This document shows positions 8,808 to 16,922 of a DNA stretch of 64,000 bases, piece by piece. The translations under genes were made by a program, and so were the position numbers. The notes beneath the pieces were generated by a model, which saw nothing but the letters and a program-made list of their open reading frames with translations, did no database searches and was not told where the DNA came from. Source of the stretch: CAUZWH01 sp965224275 (GTDB taxonomy: Bacteria > Pseudomonadota > Alphaproteobacteria > SHVV01); the NCBI GenBank assembly GCA_965224275.1, contig CBDCYR010000006.1, positions 62,001 through 126,000 on the forward strand. Reading direction: 5' to 3'. Each line of letters opens with the position of its first letter. Within the stretch, counting starts at the first letter, position 1.

Positions 8808-10022
8808 CTAGCCCGGCATTTGTCGCGGCCTTAGCACGATGTGCGAAACCACCACCAGAACACCGGAGATCGCGACGATCGCTGCCACCGGCATCGCCGT
8901 CCCGTCGTGCAACTCGCTGACGAGTAAACTCGCCGATGCCGAGAAGGCCATCTGGGTGCCACCCAACAGCGCCGACGTCTTACCGGCGATCTCCGGAAAA
9001 GGCGCTAACACCAAGGCCATCCCGATCGGGTTAATGAAACCGACGGCGAGCAGATAGACGAACATCGGTATCACGAACGCCGCGATATGAACGATTCCCG
9101 CTGCGACAAATCCGAATACAACGACGCCGGAGAGCGCCGCCAGTGCGGTGCCGATTCGAAACAATTTTGCCACGTCGATTCGCCGACTGAGGCGACCAAC
9201 CGCCAAAGCACCGGCCATGTAGCCGACCAGAATAATCCCAAAAAATATACCGAAGAATTGTTGGGGGTAGTGCAGCAGGTCTTGGACGATGAAGGCAAAG
9301 CCGGTGAACAAAGCAAACATTCCGGCATAGACAAAACAATAGGGAAGTCCGTAGGCGAGCGCGGTTCGATTCCGCAACACGCGGCCGAAACTCTTAACGA
9401 CGTAGCGCAGATCGATGGGTTCGATATGTCCGGGTGACAGGGTCTCCTGCATGAATAGCAAGACCACAAAGAACATGGCCACACAGTAGCCGGCCATGAA
9501 CCAAAACGTCGCCGACCAGACGAACCAAAACACCAAGTAGCCGCCAAGCACCGGGGCAAAAATCGGAACCATCCCCATGAAACCACCGACATAGCCAAGG
9601 ACACGCGCCGAATCGGTGCGCTCGTGGAGATCGCGAACGATGGCCCGCGACAGGACGACCGGAGTGCACGATCCGATGGCCTGGAAGAATCGCAGGATGA
9701 CGAGTTCGGTGATCGACGTCGCCAACGCGCATGCCACCGCGCATCCGATAAAAAGCAGGAGGCCGCCGATCAATACCGGCCGGCGCCCCACACGATCGCT
9801 CAAGGCGCCGACGAACAGCTGGGCAACGCCAACACCGAGCAGAAACGACGTTAAGGTCAGTTGTGCCGCGCTGACGTCGGTTTCCAGCGCCTCGGCGATG
9901 GCTGGAAAGGTTCCAACGTAGAGGTCGGTGGAAATCGGCCCGAATGCCATCAGGGCCGACAACACTGAAATCAGCGGCCAGCTGTTGGGCCGCAACGCGG
10001 CAACGGTGCGCCCAGCAATCAT
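8808..10022 (-). CDS. MFS transporter, Bcr/CflA-type drug exporter
   Basis: Predicted inner-membrane proton-coupled exporter of the major facilitator superfamily (404 residues). The N-terminal helix PLISVLSALMAFGPISTDLY with an acidic residue, the loop motif A GALSDRVGRRPVLIGG, and about 12 hydrophobic segments match the Bcr/CflA group that exports drugs such as bicyclomycin and chloramphenicol. The substrate here is unknown. The start at 10022 (MIAGRTVAAL) is my choice; an in-frame start at 10079 would lie inside a mobile repeat and yield non-conserved sequence. The repeat edge is 26 bases upstream, so the repeat has probably replaced part of the natural promoter region. Confidence 0.85.
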   Translation of the reverse strand: MIAGRTVAALRPNSWPLISVLSALMAFGPISTDLYVGTFPAIAEALETDVSAAQLTLTSFLLGVGVAQLFVGALSDRVGRRPVLIGGLLLFIGCAVACALATSITELVILRFFQAIGSCTPVVLSRAIVRDLHERTDSARVLGYVGGFMGMVPIFAPVLGGYLVFWFVWSATFWFMAGYCVAMFFVVLLFMQETLSPGHIEPIDLRYVVKSFGRVLRNRTALAYGLPYCFVYAGMFALFTGFAFIVQDLLHYPQQFFGIFFGIILVGYMAGALAVGRLSRRIDVAKLFRIGTALAALSGVVVFGFVAAGIVHIAAFVIPMFVYLLAVGFINPIGMALVLAPFPEIAGKTSALLGGTQMAFSASASLLVSELHDGTAMPVAAIVAISGVLVVVSHIVLRPRQMPG

Positions 10023-10047
10023 ATCCGATGGAGAGTGGACCGGCGCG

Positions 10048-10329
10048 CTAGTGGATGAAATCCAACATAGGGTACCCATACGACGGCTTGCCGAGTTCGC
10101 CGGTTAGGCGCGCGAAGCGTAGCGATGCCGACCGCATCGGAAGCTTTGCGTAACGCGGCCGGTGAGCTCGGCAAGCCGCACTGTGGGTCGCGTATCCCGG
10201 TCCCCCGGTGCGTCGAAACCCCTCGACGATGCCCAACGGTCCCTTGGGGCATCGCCTGCGGGCTTCCTCCTGCCGAGCTACCGGGATACGCGATCGTATG
10301 GGTACCATATGCTGGATTCCAGCCACTAG
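10048..10329. mobile_element. Family 1 CTAG-bounded MITE, copy A (composite)
   Basis: A 282-bp non-coding element with terminal inverted repeats: the left end reads CTAGTGGATGAAATCCAACA and the right end is the mirror image, closing with CCACTAG. Its left two thirds are the reverse complement of copy B (15348-15524) and its right third matches the body of copy C (23435-23605), so it is a mosaic. It contains a second nested inverted repeat (CGTATCCCGG ... CCGGGATACG). The final CTAG supplies the TAG stop of the aldolase gene. No protein-coding capacity is evident; this is a miniature inverted-repeat element needing a transposase from elsewhere. Confidence 0.85.
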
Positions 10330-11267
10330 GCCGCTTCGGCGAGAGCGAGCTCGATGCGCTCGATAGCATCGAACAACGCCGTGCTCTTAGCTTCCGGCAG
10401 CGCGACCAGAGGCGGCCGCAGCGTAAGCCAGCTATCGTCACCGGTGTGTCGCGCCATAATCGTTTTGAGTGCCGGCACGAGCGGGTAGTCCTCGATCGCC
10501 AAGCGGCTATTCGACAGTCGTTCCTGATGTTCCGTAGCGGCCTTGTCGTCGCCATTCTTCCAAGCCGCGAATACCTTGCTGGCTTGCAGGCTGGTGACGT
10601 TGACCGTGGCTGAGATGGTGCCGGCACCGCCGATCTCGAGGCAGTCGAGCAGCAGTCGCTCGCTGCCGGCGAACACGTTAAATCCGGGGAACTGCGTCGC
10701 CATCGCTTTCATGTTTTCAAAATCACCGGCCGAATCTTTAACGCCGACAACGGTGTTGGGGTAGGCACCAAGCAACCGTTCGATTAGCGGCAGCGTGATC
10801 GGAACGCCCGACAAGGCCGGGAAATGGTAGAGGTAGATTTTGAGGGCGTCGTCGCCGACCCGCTGGATGACTTCGGAGTAGCCGGCGAACAAACCCTCGT
10901 CGCTTACGTTCTTGTAGTAGAAGGGCGGCAACATCAGGACGCCCGCAGCGCCGATCTGAAGCGCTGCTTTGTTCAGTGCGACACTATCTGGCAGCGCGCA
11001 GCACCCGGTTCCAGCGATAATCCGACCACCATCGATGCCACCGGCAGCGAGCGCTTCAAGTGTTGCGACACGTTCACCAACTGAGAATGAGTTGGCTTCG
11101 CCGGTCGTACCGTGAATCGCCAGGCCGTCACAGCCGTTGGCCAACAACCAATTGCAATGCTTTATGTGGCGCGCATGATCCGGGCTCAGATCGGCCCGAA
11201 GCGGCGACAAGACGGCGGGGAGAACACCGTTTATTAAGCCATCGGAAGGTTTATGCTCTGCGTTCAT
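10326..11267 (-). CDS. Dihydrodipicolinate synthase/N-acetylneuraminate lyase family aldolase
   Basis: A 313-residue TIM-barrel lyase of the DapA/NanA family. Visible are the GTTGEA pyruvate-binding loop, the active-site tyrosine in IYLYHFPA, and the Schiff-base lysine in VVGVKDSAGD. The family condenses or cleaves pyruvate adducts; the sequence does not show the usual DapA lysine-biosynthesis context, so the substrate is left open. It stands alone on the minus strand. Its TAG stop lies inside the CTAG at the right tip of MITE copy A, so the native 3' end may have been altered by the insertion. Confidence 0.85.
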   Translation of the reverse strand: MNAEHKPSDGLINGVLPAVLSPLRADLSPDHARHIKHCNWLLANGCDGLAIHGTTGEANSFSVGERVATLEALAAGGIDGGRIIAGTGCCALPDSVALNKAALQIGAAGVLMLPPFYYKNVSDEGLFAGYSEVIQRVGDDALKIYLYHFPALSGVPITLPLIERLLGAYPNTVVGVKDSAGDFENMKAMATQFPGFNVFAGSERLLLDCLEIGGAGTISATVNVTSLQASKVFAAWKNGDDKAATEHQERLSNSRLAIEDYPLVPALKTIMARHTGDDSWLTLRPPLVALPEAKSTALFDAIERIELALAEAA

Positions 11268-11299
11268 GGGGGGTTCCTCGGGCGGAATTTCTTGAGACG

Positions 11300-11758
11300 C
11301 TAGTCCGACTCACCGGGTACGCGCATTGGCCAGTCGACCAGGTGCGATAAGGGGTCGCCGACATCGTCTTCGGGTAGTACGCGGTCTCGTACCGAAACGC
11401 CAGCCGAATGAACGGTATCGGGATCCCCCGAGATCAGCGGATGCCACCAATATAGATCCTTGTTTTCGGCGACCAGACGATAGCCGCATGTCGGCGGCAG
11501 CCACTCCAGGGTCAGGACTTTCTCGGGAGTCAATCTAACGCAATCATGAACCAATCTTTGGCGGCGTCCGTAGTTTTTGCAGCGGCATTTATCGAGATCC
11601 AGTTGCCGGCAGGCGACCTCGGTGTAGTGGACCTCGCCGGTGTCCTCGTCTTCGGCTTTGAGCAGACAACAGCGCGCGCATCCATCGCATAGCGATTCCC
11701 ACTCCTGATCGCTAAGCGCCGAGAGCGGCTTTTGTTTCCAAAAAGGTTTGTTCGACAT
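11300..11758 (-). CDS. YcgN/UPF0260 family cysteine-cluster protein
   Basis: A 152-residue soluble protein with the conserved cysteine cluster CDGCARCC near residue 24 followed by further cysteines (ACRQLDLDKCRCKNY, HDC, TCGYR), the signature of the YcgN/YkgJ families thought to bind zinc or an iron-sulfur group. WLPPTCGYR and WWHPLISGDPDTVHSAGVSVR are highly typical of YcgN. Function is not established. The gene is 32 bases upstream of the aldolase on the same strand and divergent from the CbiB-like gene. Confidence 0.88.
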   Translation of the reverse strand: MSNKPFWKQKPLSALSDQEWESLCDGCARCCLLKAEDEDTGEVHYTEVACRQLDLDKCRCKNYGRRQRLVHDCVRLTPEKVLTLEWLPPTCGYRLVAENKDLYWWHPLISGDPDTVHSAGVSVRDRVLPEDDVGDPLSHLVDWPMRVPGESD

Positions 11759-11908
11759 GGGGGCCTGCAGCGCCGCATCTTATCCGCATTTTCCATACCT
11801 GTCGGCGCGCTTTGCGGCTACGGTGCCGACCTGAACGAGCCCCGGCTTACGCGGTTCGCACGGAGCTTTGCTGAGGCGCTGCCGATAGGGCCGCAGCGGG
11901 AGCGGCGA

Positions 11909-12886
11909 GTGAACGGAATCGGAATTGATTTGGATTTCAGTGCGGCTGCCGTGGCGTTTGGCCCTCCTCCGATTCTTGTTTTTCTGATTGCTGTCATCGT
12001 CAATTCGCTGCTTTCTGGTGCTGTCCGTGATCGTCTGCCGCTGATACTCAGACCGTTGGCGTTGGCTGATCAGCTCGCCGGCGAACTTGAACGCCGCCTG
12101 AACCGCGAATTCCGTAGTGCTGCCACGCGCCTCATACGAGGGCTCATCCTGCTGCTGATGCTGGGTGCCCCGGCCGCAATAGGGGCAGCGATCCTCGAGC
12201 GTGCCGCGGACTTGGTGCCGTTCGTTTGGCTGGCGGAACTTGTCGTTGTCGCCGCGTTGGTCACGCCGCGCACGCCGCTCGACGATGTTCGTGCGGTGGC
12301 GCGAGCGATCACGGCCGCCGATTTAACGGGGGCACGCATAGCGGCGCGGCCGATGCTGGGCGATGCGGTCGAACGTATGGACCGTCTCGACTTGTCTGCG
12401 GCTCTTATTCGACAGCTCGGCGAACGGATTGATTCCGGCTTCGTGGCCGCCGCGTTTTGGTTTGTGCTTCTCGGCCTGGTCGGATTGGCGATCTATCGCG
12501 TGGTCAGCATTGTCGCAGCTCGCGCCACCAGCGCCGAGGCGCAAGACGTCATTTTCAGCTTTGCCGCGACCCGGCTCCATGAGGCGATCGCCATCATTCC
12601 CGCTTTTATCAGTGGCGTGCTGATCGCGATCGCGAGCGCATTTGTGCCCCAAGCAAGTGTGGGCCGTGCTTTTGCGAGTGCGCTACGCTGGCCGACCGAC
12701 CGACCGGCAAGTCGATCATGGCCCGGTGCTGTCTTGGCGCGGGCGCTTGGCGCGGACGCGACCGATGCAGTCCATGCTGCGCAGACCTCGACGCTGCTCA
12801 ATCGGGCGGGATATCTCTACGCGCTCAGCGTTGGGTTCGGTTTTGTCTTGTTGGCGCTGGCGGCTCTATTGCGCCTTTCGACCTAG
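11909..12886 (+). CDS. CbiB/CobD-like membrane protein (divergent)
   Basis: A 325-residue polytopic membrane protein with about five hydrophobic segments. The order of elements (DLVPFVWLAELVVVAALVT, DDVRAVARAI..DL..AR, then ERIDSGFVAAAFWFVLLGLVGLAIYR) follows CbiB/CobD, the adenosylcobinamide-phosphate synthase of cobalamin synthesis. However, the family's N-T-L-D-x-M-V-G-Y segment after YR is replaced by SIVAARATSAEAQ, so enzymatic function is uncertain. GTG 11909 was chosen for its GGGAGCGG ribosome-binding site; the frame extends back to 11732 but overlaps the YcgN gene. A CobC-like phosphatase lies about 1 kb downstream on the opposite strand. Confidence 0.6.
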   Translation: MNGIGIDLDFSAAAVAFGPPPILVFLIAVIVNSLLSGAVRDRLPLILRPLALADQLAGELERRLNREFRSAATRLIRGLILLLMLGAPAAIGAAILERAADLVPFVWLAELVVVAALVTPRTPLDDVRAVARAITAADLTGARIAARPMLGDAVERMDRLDLSAALIRQLGERIDSGFVAAAFWFVLLGLVGLAIYRVVSIVAARATSAEAQDVIFSFAATRLHEAIAIIPAFISGVLIAIASAFVPQASVGRAFASALRWPTDRPASRSWPGAVLARALGADATDAVHAAQTSTLLNRAGYLYALSVGFGFVLLALAALLRLST

Positions 12887-12920
12887 TGGTTGCTGCATTT
12901 ACCCGGTCGCACGCTGACGC

Positions 12921-13600
12921 CTACTCGGCGGAAAGCACGCTAAGCGCGGCTTTGAGGTCCTCAGCGCGATCGGTTTTGACAGAACGCCGAAAGATGATTT
13001 CTCGCGGCGTCGCTTCCTTGCGGTAGTACTTCCGGTTCCAATCCGCCCGTGATTTGACGACGGCTCCTTCGAACGAAACGCCGGCAAACAGGCCTTTGGC
13101 TCGCGAGAACGCGAATATGTCAGTGTCGAAATTGGTCGTGGTTGAGGCCTCCGCACCAATCCCCAGCGGACCCGCGGCAATACTGGCATCGGCGCCGAGT
13201 TTCACTTCGTTGTGGATGATCGCGTCGATGGCGCGGCGCGTCATCATGAGCAGCACGACCTCAGAGACCTGGCCGCCGATTTGAAAGCCGATACTGCCGC
13301 CGCCCATCGTGAAAAGGCCGGATCACTCCATTGGCCATTGCGCCCGAGCAGCACACCGCTGCCGCCGGATCCACCGATGATAAATCCGCCTTTTAGAAAC
13401 TGCGGAATAATGAGCACGCCTTGGGCTCGTTTGATCAGGTTTCGCATGACGCCCATTTCGGGATCCTCGGCAAAACTTTCGATCGTGATCCGCGCCTTGT
13501 CGACCAGAGCTTGAGGTTCGTCGCTTTGCGCCTTGGCGCCGCCCAGCGTACCAAGGCCAATCAGCACCGCAAGGGTCACTGGCATCATCACTCTGAGCAT
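12921..13600 (-). pseudogene. SYLF/Ysc84-domain lipid-binding protein, frameshifted
   Basis: Two overlapping frames together make one SYLF protein. The first (from 13600) has a signal peptide (LAVLIGLGTLGGAKA), the start of the domain (LVDKARITIESFAEDPEMGVMRNLIKRAQGVLIIP) and GGSGGSGVLLGRNGQWSDPAF; it then runs out of frame. The second carries on as TMGGGSIGFQIGGQVSEVVLLMMT to the end at 12921. A single missing T in a T run near 13311-13315 (four instead of five) explains the break. If the base is restored the protein is full length, about 226 residues. It may be real decay or a homopolymer sequencing error. SYLF proteins bind phosphoinositides or outer-membrane lipids; the role in bacteria is unclear. 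Confidence 0.8.
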
Positions 13601-13627
13601 GGGGCGCCTCGTTGGTGTGCGGTTTAT

Positions 13628-14251
13628 TCAGGTTCGCGTATTTACGAAAGCGACGCGCCAATTGCCGCCGGCGCCGTCACCGCTTACATGATCAAGTCGC
13701 GTCGTCGATAGGTTTTCGGTGGCAAAGCCTAGCGCGATCTCGGGGTCGATCGCGAGGGCATGTGCGAGCGCGGCACGTATGGTCCCGCCGTGAATAACGG
13801 CAACGATGTCGCGTCCGCTGTGGCAATCGGTCAGCCGTTGGACGACTCGGCCGACGCGGTCGATCACGCTATGAAAGCTCTCGCCGCCGGGCGGGGCGTG
13901 GCTGGCCGGGGCGGTCCAGAACTTGTGGGCTCCCACGGCCTCCTCTTCGGCGCTGATCTCTTCCCAAGTGCGTCCCTGCCAGTTGCCGAAATCCTGCTCA
14001 CCGAGGTCTTTCTCGATGATTCGGTCGGCAAAGCGCAAGCCGCCATCTACCAGGGCTTGTGCGGTTCGTTTGGCGCGCGATAGATGGCTGCTCACCAACA
14101 ATCCATCCTCGGGTAGACTATCGGCGAGCTTGCGAAACGTCGCTGAGTCGGATACGTCCGCTGGCACGTCATTGCTGCCGTAAATGCGGCCGTCGTGGCC
14201 AACTACCGGCGCGTGCCTGACCAGCCACCAACGGGTGACTGTTCGGTTCAT
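13628..14251 (-). CDS. Histidine phosphatase family protein (possible alpha-ribazole phosphatase)
   Basis: A 207-residue member of the phosphoglycerate mutase-like superfamily. The catalytic phosphohistidine loop is WWLVRHAPV near residue 12, with SSHLSRAKRTAQAL supplying an arginine, LGEQDFGNWQGRTW the conserved GxxEG-type region and VIHGGTIRA the second histidine. The HAPVVGHDGRIYGSNDVPAD stretch resembles CobC, which dephosphorylates alpha-ribazole phosphate in cobalamin synthesis, and a CbiB-like gene is nearby; this is an inference. The start at 14251 is used because sequence upstream belongs to the adjacent insertion sequence. Confidence 0.8.
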   Translation of the reverse strand: MNRTVTRWWLVRHAPVVGHDGRIYGSNDVPADVSDSATFRKLADSLPEDGLLVSSHLSRAKRTAQALVDGGLRFADRIIEKDLGEQDFGNWQGRTWEEISAEEEAVGAHKFWTAPASHAPPGGESFHSVIDRVGRVVQRLTDCHSGRDIVAVIHGGTIRAALAHALAIDPEIALGFATENLSTTRLDHVSGDGAGGNWRVAFVNTRT

Positions 14252-14306
14252 TGCGGTACTCCGAAGCGATTGTGTGGCATTGATCTTATCCTTGGCTCGC
14301 CGTCCG

Positions 14307-15260
14307 CTAGTTGTGGAGTCTCGTGAGGTTATTGACATCCAAGCCTGATCGGCTGATGGGTTGATTTCCATTTATCCCGGCATGAGGTCTGTGCCAATTG
14401 TAGTGGTGTAGCCAGATGGGGAGCTCACGTGCTCTGTGCTGTGAGCTTTCATAGGCTTGAGCGTAGGCCCATTCGCGCAGAGAAGATTGGATAAAGCGCT
14501 CGGCCTTGCCGTTGGTTTTGGGTGTATAGGGTTTGGTGCGGATGTGTTTGAGCCCGAGGTTTTTGCAGGCGTCTGTGAAGGCCAATGACCTGTAGCACGA
14601 TCCATTGTCGGTCATGACCCGTTCGACGGTGATATTGAAGCGCCGGTACCAAGCGAGGGCGGCCATCAAGAAGGCGACGGCGCTGTCTTTTTTCTCGTTT
14701 GGCATGATGTCTGCGAAGCCGAGGCGGGAGTGGTCGTCGATGCAGACGTGGACGTATTCCCAGCCCCTGTTGGGTCCGGTTCTTGGGCCGGTTCGATCAC
14801 CGGTTATGCGGTGCCCGACCTGGTTGAAGCGGCCGAGTTTTTTGATATCGATGTGGATCATCTCGCCGGGCTTGGCGCGTTCGTAGCGGCGTACCGGTTG
14901 GGCGGGGTCGAGGTCGCGCCAGCGGTTGAGGTGGTGTCGGGTCAGGATCCGTCCCACCGTGGCTTTGGAAACACCAACTTCGGCGGCGATGCGGTGATAG
15001 ATGCGCCGTTGCTTGCGCAGGGCAATCACCTTCGCCTCAAGCTCACCAGGTGTTCTATGCGGGCTGGTCATTGGCCTTGAGGAGCGGTCGACAAGCCCGC
15101 CAAAGCCTTCCGCGCGATAGCGCCGCCACCATTTGTAGACCGTACTGGTACTGGTGCCCATTGCTGTCGCCACGTCCAACGGGTGTTCGCCGCGTTCCAG
15201 TCGAGAGATTAATATCTCTCGACCCTTCGGGGTCAGGCGGGCATTCTTATGGATGTTCAT
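14307..15260 (-). CDS. IS481-family transposase
   Basis: A 317-residue DDE transposase. An N-terminal helix-turn-helix (LDVATAMGTSTSTVYKWWRR, then a second one around VGVSKATVGRILTR) precedes an rve/integrase core with the acidic triad in IHIDIKKLGRF, VMTDNGSCYRS and GKAERFIQ. ATG 15260 follows a good GGAGGACCGA ribosome-binding site. The last codons read through the inverted repeat and the TAG stop is formed only by the CTAG target (14307-14310) outside the element, so each insertion gets its stop from its target site. The gene looks intact. Confidence 0.93.
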   Translation of the reverse strand: MNIHKNARLTPKGREILISRLERGEHPLDVATAMGTSTSTVYKWWRRYRAEGFGGLVDRSSRPMTSPHRTPGELEAKVIALRKQRRIYHRIAAEVGVSKATVGRILTRHHLNRWRDLDPAQPVRRYERAKPGEMIHIDIKKLGRFNQVGHRITGDRTGPRTGPNRGWEYVHVCIDDHSRLGFADIMPNEKKDSAVAFLMAALAWYRRFNITVERVMTDNGSCYRSLAFTDACKNLGLKHIRTKPYTPKTNGKAERFIQSSLREWAYAQAYESSQHRARELPIWLHHYNWHRPHAGINGNQPISRSGLDVNNLTRLHN

Positions 15261-15346
15261 TCGGTCCTCCGGCGATCAGCTTCTGTTCTTTTCAAACATC
15301 AGCTTCTCAAAGCGGGGCCGAATGAACAACCTACTGAGACACCACA
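14312..15346. mobile_element. IS481-family insertion sequence
   Basis: A 1035-bp element with imperfect inverted repeats: left TGTGGAGTCTCGTGAGG and right (reverse strand) TGTGGTGTCTCAGTAGG, matching at 17 of the first 22 positions. It is flanked by GCTAGT (14306-14311) and CCTAGT (15347-15352), a CTAG-centred six-base target with one mismatch, as known for Bordetella IS481 (NCTAGN). The right-hand CTAG is also the left tip of MITE copy B, so the element has jumped into the edge of the MITE. Confidence 0.88.
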
Positions 15347-15347
15347 C

Positions 15348-15524
15348 CTAGTGGATGGAATCCAACATATGGTACCCATACGCGACCCACAGGGCGGTAT
15401 GCCGAGCTCACCGGCCGCGTTACGCGAAGCTTCCGATGCGCCGGCATCGCTACGCTACGCGCGCCTAACCGGCGAACTCGGCAAGCCGTCGTATGGGTAC
15501 CATATGTTGGATTCCATCCACTAG
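15348..15524. mobile_element. Family 1 CTAG-bounded MITE, copy B
   Basis: A 177-bp element with near-perfect terminal inverted repeats of about 34 bases, beginning CTAGTGGATGGAATCCAACA and ending in the mirror sequence with CCACTAG. The body contains GC-rich inner inverted repeats built on CGGCAAGCCG-like and GCCGAGCTC-like segments. No open frame of note. The left tip abuts the IS481-family element. The element ends about 20 bases before the metallophosphatase start codon, so it probably forms that gene's leader. Confidence 0.88.
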
Positions 15525-15544
15525 GGCTATGTTAGGCTAATCCC

Positions 15545-16297
15545 ATGAGCGCAACGATTCCTCCGGGTCAGCGCGTTTACGCCATCGGCGACATCCACGG
15601 GCGTTTCGATCTCTTGGAAGCGCTTCATGACGCAATCTCCGAGGATGTAGCCCAAGCGCCCGATCTCGATCAAACCATCGTCTATCTTGGCGACTACATT
15701 GATCGTGGATCGCAAGTGTACGAGGTCGTTGATGCCCTCGCCAGCGATCTACCAAAGGGCCTGCGTAAGGTTCACCTCAAAGGCAATCACGAAGACATGA
15801 TGCAGGGTTTCCTTGCCAGCACATTTCCATTCGGCACCTGGCTGGTGAATGGCGGTGATGCGACCCTGGTGGGATACGATATCGACATTCCACCGCTAAC
15901 CTGGGCCAACGCGCTGGCGTTCGGAGAGATCGACGTCAACCAAGCCGAAGAGGACGAGATCCGCGCGGCGCTGGCCGATAAGCTGCCCGTCGCGCACACC
16001 GAATTCCTAGAGCGGTTGGTGCTGCACCATCGCTGTGGCGACTACATTTTCGTGCATGCCGGCATTCGGCCCGGGGTGCCGCTGGAGCAGCAAGATCCCG
16101 AGGATATTATCTGGATTCGTGAAAAGTTCATCCGCTCCAATGCGGATCACGGCGGAGTCGTCGTACATGGCCATTCGATCTTTGACGACGTCGATATTCA
16201 GTCCAACCGAATCGGTGTCGACACCGGGGCGTGGCGGAGCGGCCGTTTGAGTTGTCTCGTGCTCGAAGGCGACGATCTCCGGATCATACAAACATAG
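15545..16297 (+). CDS. Serine/threonine protein phosphatase-type metallophosphoesterase
   Basis: A 250-residue calcineurin-like phosphoesterase. The full metal-binding set is visible: GDIHGR near residue 16, GDYIDRG near 48, GNHED near 79, and histidines in FVHAGIRPG and VVHGHS. The spacing matches bacterial PrpA/ApaH-like phosphatases acting on phosphoproteins or dinucleotides; the substrate is not clear. It precedes gmhA by 40 bases on the same strand and may belong to the heptose transcription unit. Only about 20 bases separate the start codon from MITE copy B. Confidence 0.85.
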   Translation: MSATIPPGQRVYAIGDIHGRFDLLEALHDAISEDVAQAPDLDQTIVYLGDYIDRGSQVYEVVDALASDLPKGLRKVHLKGNHEDMMQGFLASTFPFGTWLVNGGDATLVGYDIDIPPLTWANALAFGEIDVNQAEEDEIRAALADKLPVAHTEFLERLVLHHRCGDYIFVHAGIRPGVPLEQQDPEDIIWIREKFIRSNADHGGVVVHGHSIFDDVDIQSNRIGVDTGAWRSGRLSCLVLEGDDLRIIQT

Positions 16298-16337
16298 GTT
16301 ATGCTGCACAGATCACGGTTGCCTTAGTCCCTTCACG

Positions 16338-16922
16338 ATGAATATTTCAGAATTTCTGGACGCCGAATTCGCGGAGCATGTTGACGTTGCGAGGGCGACG
16401 GTTGCCACGATCGGCGCGCCGTTCGCGGCGCTGCTCGATCGCTGTACGAACGCGATCGGCGCCGGCAAAAAGATCATCTTTTTCGGTAACGGGGGCAGCG
16501 CAGCCGATGCTCAGCACCTCGCTACCGAATTGGTCGTGCGCTACAAACGCGACCGGGCAGCGATTCCGGCGATGGCACTGACCACCGACAGTTCAGCATT
16601 AACCGCGATCGGCAATGATCTGGGATTTGAACATTTGTTTGCACGACAGATAGATGCGATCGGTGGATCGGGTGACGTGGCTATCGGGATTTCGACATCG
16701 GGCCGCAGCCGCAACGTCATCCTCGGGCTCGAAATGGCACGTGATAAAGGCATGACCGCCGCCGCGTTTGGCGGCGGCAGCGGCGGCGAACTGGTTGGCT
16801 TGGCGGATCCCCTGGTGTTGGTTCCATCCGCAACGACGGCGCGTATCCAGGAGATGCACATCGCTATTGGTCAAATGTTGTGCGGCGCACTCGAACTGGA
16901 ACTGGGGCTCGTGTCGGAGTGA
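16338..16922 (+). CDS. gmhA: Sedoheptulose-7-phosphate isomerase
   Basis: First step of ADP-heptose synthesis: conversion of sedoheptulose 7-phosphate to D-glycero-manno-heptose 7-phosphate in the cytoplasm, for the lipopolysaccharide inner core. The 194-residue protein is a single SIS domain with FFGNGGSAADAQHLATELV near residue 50, LTTDSSALTAIGNDLGFEHLFARQ and the GISTSGRSRNV loop, all characteristic of GmhA. It overlaps hldE by 4 bases, which suggests translational coupling. Confidence 0.95.
   Translation: MNISEFLDAEFAEHVDVARATVATIGAPFAALLDRCTNAIGAGKKIIFFGNGGSAADAQHLATELVVRYKRDRAAIPAMALTTDSSALTAIGNDLGFEHLFARQIDAIGGSGDVAIGISTSGRSRNVILGLEMARDKGMTAAAFGGGSGGELVGLADPLVLVPSATTARIQEMHIAIGQMLCGALELELGLVSE

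Noticed and set aside
10125..10613. 162-codon frame across MITE copy A and the aldolase end
   Set aside because: Composed of repeat sequence and antisense aldolase; similar short frames in copies B and C are not conserved in frame.
12883..12900. CTAGTGG at the end of the CbiB-like gene as another family 1 tip
   Set aside because: Only seven bases match and there is no mirrored end nearby; chance cannot be excluded.
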